From Acestrorhynchus altus (lineage: Eukaryota > Chordata > Actinopteri > Characiformes > Acestrorhynchidae), in NCBI GenBank assembly GCA_034509495.1, contig CM067510.1, forward strand, positions 31,563,371 to 31,627,370: a DNA stretch of 64,000 nucleotides, read 5' to 3'. A model generated the notes under the pieces. That model saw nothing but the letters and a program-made list of their open reading frames with translations. It was not told the origin of the DNA and made no database searches. A program made the translations under genes and the position numbers. Position 1 is the stretch's first letter, and the number at the start of each line of letters is the position of its first letter. Below are positions 58,303 to 64,000 of the stretch, one piece after another.

Positions 58303-60205
58303 TACACTCCGGTGTCTGAAAGGCTGTTTCAGCTCCCAGTCGTGTACATGCCTCCCATTGGGCCTCTCTTTCAAGGTGCAAGGCGCACTGCCACAGCACA
58401 GCCTCTTGCTCTCTTGCTGGCGTTTCACTCTCGCTCCGGGGAAAGCGCAACTAAATAAACGGAGACACTCAACAGCCTTCCTCAGATCCTGCCAAACAGC
58501 CACAGAGCCATGACAACACGACAAAAAAAAAAAAAAAAAGACAAAACAAGCCCTCACACTCCTTCACTTTCCAGATGTGCCTCTCTCCCTGCCTCACGTG
58601 TTCACGGCTCACCCACGTCTGTGGCCAAATCGAGCTGGGGCTAGATTACCGAAGCCTCTGTTCGCCCTTTTCCCACCACTGTCCGTGCGGCCTAATTGGG
58701 CAATCCGAGTGCGGCTATTAAAACAGGAAGTTGAGATATTGCTCTAATCCTGGAAATGAGACAGCATTGCTCAAAGCCATCCCTCGTGCCTCCGCCCTTG
58801 GCCCTGCTACCTTGAGGAGGTAACAAGAGCGAACTTGTTTGGGAGCAGATTTAATTAAGGGCGCATTCCCGCAGGCCCGTCGAATACCGACGCTGCCACC
58901 TCGGAGAGAAAATAAGGGGCTGGAAGCACGGGACGCATTTTGAACGGCCGCCAAAAACGTTCCGAGCGCGGCCCTCGGGGTAACAGTCCATTTATTTGAT
59001 TTGTGAAAGTATGCGCTGAAAAACGAATATACAGTGCAGTCTAAACCAACGCCATCTGGTTTCGCTTATGGCCTCGCCGAACAAAAGCACAGCCGGATCA
59101 GTACAAAGAGAGATAGGGGGCTGGAGGTCTGTGCTGGCTCACATGTCCAGTCCACCTCCAGAGAGGGATGACTAACAGTGTTTGTGTTTCATGGCTGATG
59201 GTTTGCTGTCTTAGGCGGCGCAGGAAAGGCTTTGCCACAGATAGAGTATCTATGTGAACCAACGTTAGTCTGGCTGGGGCTGTCGATGAAGGGAAGGAGC
59301 CGCACAACTGGAGTGCGACACCGGCATCCGTGACAGGCCTGCTTTTCTGGAGACGCTCTGCTTGGTCGTAGGCTGCGTAAAACGAGTCACTTGAAAAGGT
59401 GATTGGGAAACATGCGGCGTGGGGTCTGTTGCTAAGTGTGACAGATGTTACTGCTATCTGGTTGCATCATTCCACAGCTATTCAGGAGGTTCACACCAAG
59501 AGGTCAACCAGAGGAGCTCAGATGAATGCAGTTACGCGTCAGGCCGCACTCCGGAAGCCTAAACGACCGACATTAGGGCAAAATTTATTTTCACCTTGAA
59601 AACAGACCACTTTTCCTACTTCGCTCGAGCCTGTTCGCCAGTTCGGCCGCGCAATGTCAGAACAAATCGTCTCCTTTACTCTCGGCATGAGAAAACCAAT
59701 ACCCCACCGTGCCTCACGCGGCGGACGAGCGCGCCATCCAATCAGGGATTTCCGCATTTTAAGCCAATATAACAGACACAGGCTGCTGTAGCCCAAGTAA
59801 CATCAAGCCAGATGGTCCTCGCAGTGCAGAGAACAGGCTCGGCCCCTTTGTAGCATGGCTCAGAGGGTTAAAGCCAGAGAGGCTGTCGGACTAGGCAGCT
59901 CTGTCATTCACACGGCTGAGCTGCTGTTGCTATGGGATGCTGTCCAGCCATTGGTGAAAGAGCTGCGCCTAGTGAGCGAACTCTCTGCTGTCACTCAGCC
60001 ATCCTTCAATTTCTGCACAAACAATTTTAGCACAGAGCGCGACTATGTTCCTCGGGAGAAGGGTTGCACTTGGTCATCCTGAGCCAAAATCGGACAAGTC
60101 GACATTTATGAAGTGGAGAAAATTGAACTACAACACGTTACAGGGTCTGGGTTTCAATCATCAGTCAAATCCATCCATTGAAAATCAATGATGGTTATAA
60201 GCCGG
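58303..60205. other. unique intronic sequence, GC-moderate, 1.9 kb
   Basis: A17 at about 58523. The block 58640-58990 is repeat-free and evenly mixed. No exon, RNA gene or repeat family is recognised. Confidence 0.4.
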
Positions 60206-60209
60206 CTGA

Positions 60210-60625
60210 ATGTGGCTGGGCGATACGGAGAGAGGAAAAAAAGTATGATCCTGATGATACTTCAGCTGATAACCGATAAACAAAATGAAATATGATAAAT
60301 ATGTAAACATACTGAAGTGTGATCATTTCTTCTTATACACCCCAAGTCTACGCACCCTCTATAGTGGGTACATGAGAGTGCGAAGGGAGCAGAGCAGAGG
60401 CTGAGAGAATGGGAGGGAGCAGAGTAAGGGAGCAGAAAAAGGTTTCATAACTTTAGAACTCAATATAAACGATATTGCCTCAGGCCATATCCCGCTCCGT
60501 TAATATGCCAATATGGATATTAATATTGATATACCGTCTAACCTCATATCCCGCTCTGTTTACATCCCGATATAGACGGGAAAAAAAAAAAATCGATATA
60601 TCGCCTCAGCCCTACTGGGGGCGCT
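60210..60625 (+). repeat. degenerate 58-bp array element, fourth copy
   Basis: It starts 'ggctgggcgatacggagag', shares the 'aagtctacgcaccctctata' type flank with 43.3 kb, and then has two or three decayed units such as 'cctcaggccatatcccgctc' and 'catatcccgctctgtttaca', ending 'tcgatatatcgcctcagccc'. Here the array has hardly expanded. Confidence 0.8.
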
Positions 60626-61850
60626 GATATTATGTAATTCCAATGTTACCATAGTATAATTAAGATTCACTGCACTTAACAAAATCAACAACGCACAGTA
60701 ATTGTTTTTATCCATATTCTCATTCTGTTCTCAGGTTCTAGATAGGATCGGAGCCTACCTTTCCTGGGAACACCCCAGGAAAGAGAATGAGTGCATTACA
60801 GGGTTGAAATGATCTCGCTAGAGGTATTACTATCATTGACCCTTTGGAAGTGCGACACAAACAAATCATTAAATATAATCACTTTAATTTAAGCAGTGCT
60901 GCTGTTACTTAATGCTCATGTCAAAACTACGTAACGTAAAGACGGGTCATCTCGCCCGATGGTTTACTTAAACTGCGCCTTATTAGCAATCGTTCCGGGT
61001 ATAAACAACACTAAGGTTAACACTGGGTCCTATGCTGAAGCAGGTCATCAAACCTTCCTTTCCATACAATGAGTATTTCAGGTCCCTCCAGTCAGGATTC
61101 CAACAGAGAAACAGTCTGTTATCTGTGTCTCGGGTAACAGAAGATAAATGGTTGTTGCGATACTTGATTTTCTTAAGCACACCTGGACACTCAGCCTGCC
61201 GGTCTGCCAATGCAGCAAGGAGCTGGAATTAATAACGTTCCCAGAACAAACATCAGCATGCTATTGTTCTATGGCCTGCCTACAGTATTCCTCCCTCCAG
61301 GTCTGTGTTCCTGGCTCGAAGCCAGCTGAACGAGCAGTGTTTCCAGGAGAGGCCCGGCTGCAGGAAGCGGGTCACTCTAGGTTAGCGAGGCCACATTCTG
61401 GGAAAAGCGCCTGTCAGGGGCGGCCGACTGTTGACACATGCAGCAGACAGGGACCTGGGGCTGACAGCCGAGCTGCAAAAACAGGACCTTCATCAGGGGC
61501 CAATTACACAGGTCAATACTGGGCCCGAGCATGTGGAAGAAGCTTAAAGAAAAGGTGAAAGAGACCGTAGCTTTGCAAGCCAGAAATGTTGTTCGACCGG
61601 CGTCGCTTCAACAAGCAGGCCGAGCCTTTGGCAGCCTTCGCAGTTCGCACATATCCTGTTCCGTGAGAAAGGCAAGCTTCTGACTGACTTTTTAATCAAA
61701 AGAACTTTCTCAATCTTCTCTCTCTGGCTCTCCGTGGCACACTGACACATCCACGTCCTGACACATACTCTCCAACAGCTGACTACCATACAGGAGCAGG
61801 TTGTAGTTCTATAATTACAGACTGTAGTCCATCTGTTTATTGGCATACTT
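60626..61850. other. unique intronic sequence, nothing recognised
   Basis: A short stretch at 60730-60820 may be an old remnant of the repeat at 45155-45400. A 136-codon frame at 61148-61558 has no motif. Confidence 0.4.
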
Positions 61851-61854
61851 AGAA

Positions 61855-62405
61855 CTTCAAGTGGTCAGGACCCCACAGGACCACCACAGAGCAGCTATTA
61901 TGTGGGTGGTGGGTCATTCTCAGCACTGCAGTCACACTGACATGGTGGTGGTGGTGCGTCGGTGTGTGTTACACTGGTATCAGTGGATAAGACAGCAGTG
62001 CTGCTGGAGTGTTTAACCCCTTAGTGTCACTTCTGGACCGAGAACAGTCCACCAACCTGAAATATCCAGCCGACAGCGTCCTGTGAGCTCTGATGAAGGA
62101 CTAGAGGACGACCAACACAAACTGTGCAGAAACAGACGAGCTTCTGTCTCTGACTTTACATCTACAAGGTTGAGACACTAATTGTGGATGTGTGTGAGTG
62201 GACACGGCTGTGTCCGATCCACTTGTACCAGCGCAACACACACTAACACGCCGCCACATCGGTGTGACTGCAGTGCTGAGAATGACCCACCACCCACATC
62301 ATAGCTGCTCTGTGGTGGTCCTGTGGGGTCCTGAGCACTGAAGATCAGGGTGAAAGGAGAATAAAGGAGCTGATAAAATGGGACAGTGAGTCGAAACAAG
62401 GGTTG
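61855..62405. mobile_element. foldback element copy 3
   Basis: The left arm 'aggaccccacaggaccacca' pairs with the right arm 'tggtggtcctgtggggtcct'. The inner parts 'tctcagcactgcagtcacac' and 'gtgtgactgcagtgctgaga' also pair. The right end reads 'ggtgaaaggagaataaagg'. Same architecture as 10588-11141. Confidence 0.87.
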
Positions 62406-64000
62406 ACTGGTGTATTTCTTTAAACATGCTCATTGTTTTTATTTGAAAGTAATTTGATGATATTGCACATCATTCGTTTATTAGTAAAATTATACATCTT
62501 ACAAAGTTGACGCATCAGGAAATGCCGAAACGCACAAATCGTCAGCCGGCAGCTCTCATATCCTTCAAACCCTTGTCCACTCTCCCAGCCAGGACAGCGG
62601 CAACGCACTCTTGCAAGGAAACACTTTAATTCAATTTGCATGTAGGTCAAGGCTTTTGTGCGCCGCTTAACGTTCGTCCATTCAGGCATGTCAACAGTAA
62701 ATCTCTCACACCGATAACGCTCATATCTCCAGTCACTTCTTTACGACAGCCGAGGATTACGTGAGGTCAAATCGGCATGATGCAATACAGATCTAAAGAA
62801 GATAGGAAACGTGTTCAAGTCTGGCGTTGAGACACCAGTATATTTACAGCAGATTCAAACAAACAAAGAGCTCGGTTTGTGAGCCACCGAGCACAAAGAT
62901 AGCAAAAATCGAAGCTCACTATCAAAGGAATAGATTGTGTGTACACTACGAGAATGAACAGCTCTTATTCAAAAAAAAAAAAAAAAAAGGGGGGGGGGGG
63001 TCATTGGAGGAGTCTCTGAACATAGCAGTCTTTATGTTGTGGTGCAGTGGGGGGAGGGCTAGGAATGACCACCACGGTCTCATGTTACAGCCTGTTTTCC
63101 TAAGCCACAAATCACATGCCCACTTCCAGCACTTAACAGCCAGTTGCTGTCTCTACAAACACGGCGTGGCCCAAAGAGCAGTATATTTGCAGCTTTTAAA
63201 CCAGAGGCATTACGGCAAAGCTGTTAATGCAACGGTTTGAACGGCTGTAGTGGATCTTCTGCTGCAGGACACCTGCATTGCAATCAGTGCTGTAGACATT
63301 CCAGTGGGTATCACTCAACAACTGTGAGAAAATGTATTTTATAAGGGTTTTTTTTTTTTTGCTTTTTAAGCTTAGAAACCTAAACAATAACCATCCCTCA
63401 CATTCTAAACAGCCAGTGAAATGTGTCCCAGCAGTCCTTCTTAATACGTTTTCAATAATCCATTTCCAAACGGTGTGCCGAAACTGATTTACGTCTTCCC
63501 GGTGACGATCCCCTCCGTCAGTAGCACTGCTGCTTCGATTCCGAGAAGAGAACGCTGCCGTTCAGCCGCACTTTCACACGTTTCCAGCCTCGACAGGACA
63601 ACCATTCGCTGTGGAAAATTCTTCCCTTGCCCAGTTTGTGCTGATTAGCACTAATGCGGTTGGTGACCTCAGGTCACATCCCTGAAAACAAACCAGCACC
63701 GTACTGTACACATCACGGCGACTGTATGAGCACAATGGCCCGAGCCGCTCCATTCAGCATCAGCTTGTCACTTTGCAAGGTGGCACTTTCCTGCCTGTCT
63801 GCATTTCTACTGTATATCGCTGCTGTCAAAGACAAAGCACGTACGTCCATTTTTGTCCCTTTTTCGTTTAACTGTAATTCAAACCGTGTCGATAATTCTG
63901 GATAAACTGACCAATAGAAATGCAAAGTTGCCATCTTGGAGAAAGACGTTTTTCATTGGACTGTGACAATATGCCAACGAATCCGAGAGGACAAGAACAT
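62406..64000. other. unique intronic sequence to the window end
   Basis: An A18 run joined to a G12 run at about 62971-63000 is the only unusual feature, apart from a T12 run near 63349. No jmjd1c exon 1 or promoter is recognised. Confidence 0.45.

Noticed and set aside
57931..58557. 208-codon minus-strand frame
   Set aside because: It runs through a TG/CA microsatellite (HTHTHT tract) and a poly(A/T) run (FFFFFF), which no single real exon would do.

Overview
The window is vertebrate nuclear DNA from a teleost fish, probably an ostariophysan (characin or catfish side). The evidence is long pure CA/GT microsatellites, many degraded DNA transposons of teleost types (Tc1/mariner, hAT-like MITEs, a foldback element with 'accccacaggaccaccacag' arms), two non-LTR retrotransposon 3' ends, and almost no coding sequence. 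There are no operons, ribosome-binding sites or phage-like genes. The order is an inference from repeat types; the species cannot be read from the sequence.

Only one protein-coding segment is convincing: a 165-bp, phase 0-0 internal exon on the minus strand at 11282-11446. It has a good acceptor and donor and encodes the N-terminal conserved block of JMJD1C (KDM3C), a nuclear JmjC-domain protein of the H3K9 demethylase family. The simplest reading is that bases 1-11281 belong to the intron downstream of this exon and 11447-64000 to the long intron upstream of it. Neither neighbouring exon was found in the window.

The rest is intronic repeat landscape. 0-11 kb: a hAT-type MITE (778-936), a Tc1 fragment (4.8-5.1 kb), a copy of the main repeat here ('family A') with a 52-bp GC-box minisatellite (6.4-7.1 kb), a 58-bp tandem array (9.3-9.9 kb) and a foldback element 140 bp from the exon's splice donor. 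11.4-25 kb: unique intron, a Tc1 MITE with intact ends (13.7-14.2 kb), a decayed Tc1 copy (15.3-16.1 kb), a LINE 3' end (20.4-20.9 kb), a 31-bp minisatellite, several large CA arrays and a second foldback element (24.1-24.6 kb). 25-40 kb: family A copies, a second LINE 3' end, paired GT arrays, a polypurine tract, a CA/TA cluster and several unique blocks that look like conserved noncoding elements. 40-53 kb: a hAT-like MITE, a Tc1 remnant, two more 58-bp arrays and family A and B copies. 54.1-57.7 kb: a nearly perfect 1.48-kb tandem duplication flanked by the 52-bp minisatellite. 57.7-64 kb: a Sox-motif-rich unique block, a fourth degenerate 58-bp array and a third foldback element.

No new gene system is visible. 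The most interesting items are the young tandem duplication, the recurrent minisatellites inside dispersed elements (52-bp with GC boxes, 58-bp with TATCGATA palindromes), the hairpin-forming element next to the exon, and unique blocks that could be enhancers. All repeat families are named here by their own sequence; formal family assignment needs a repeat library.
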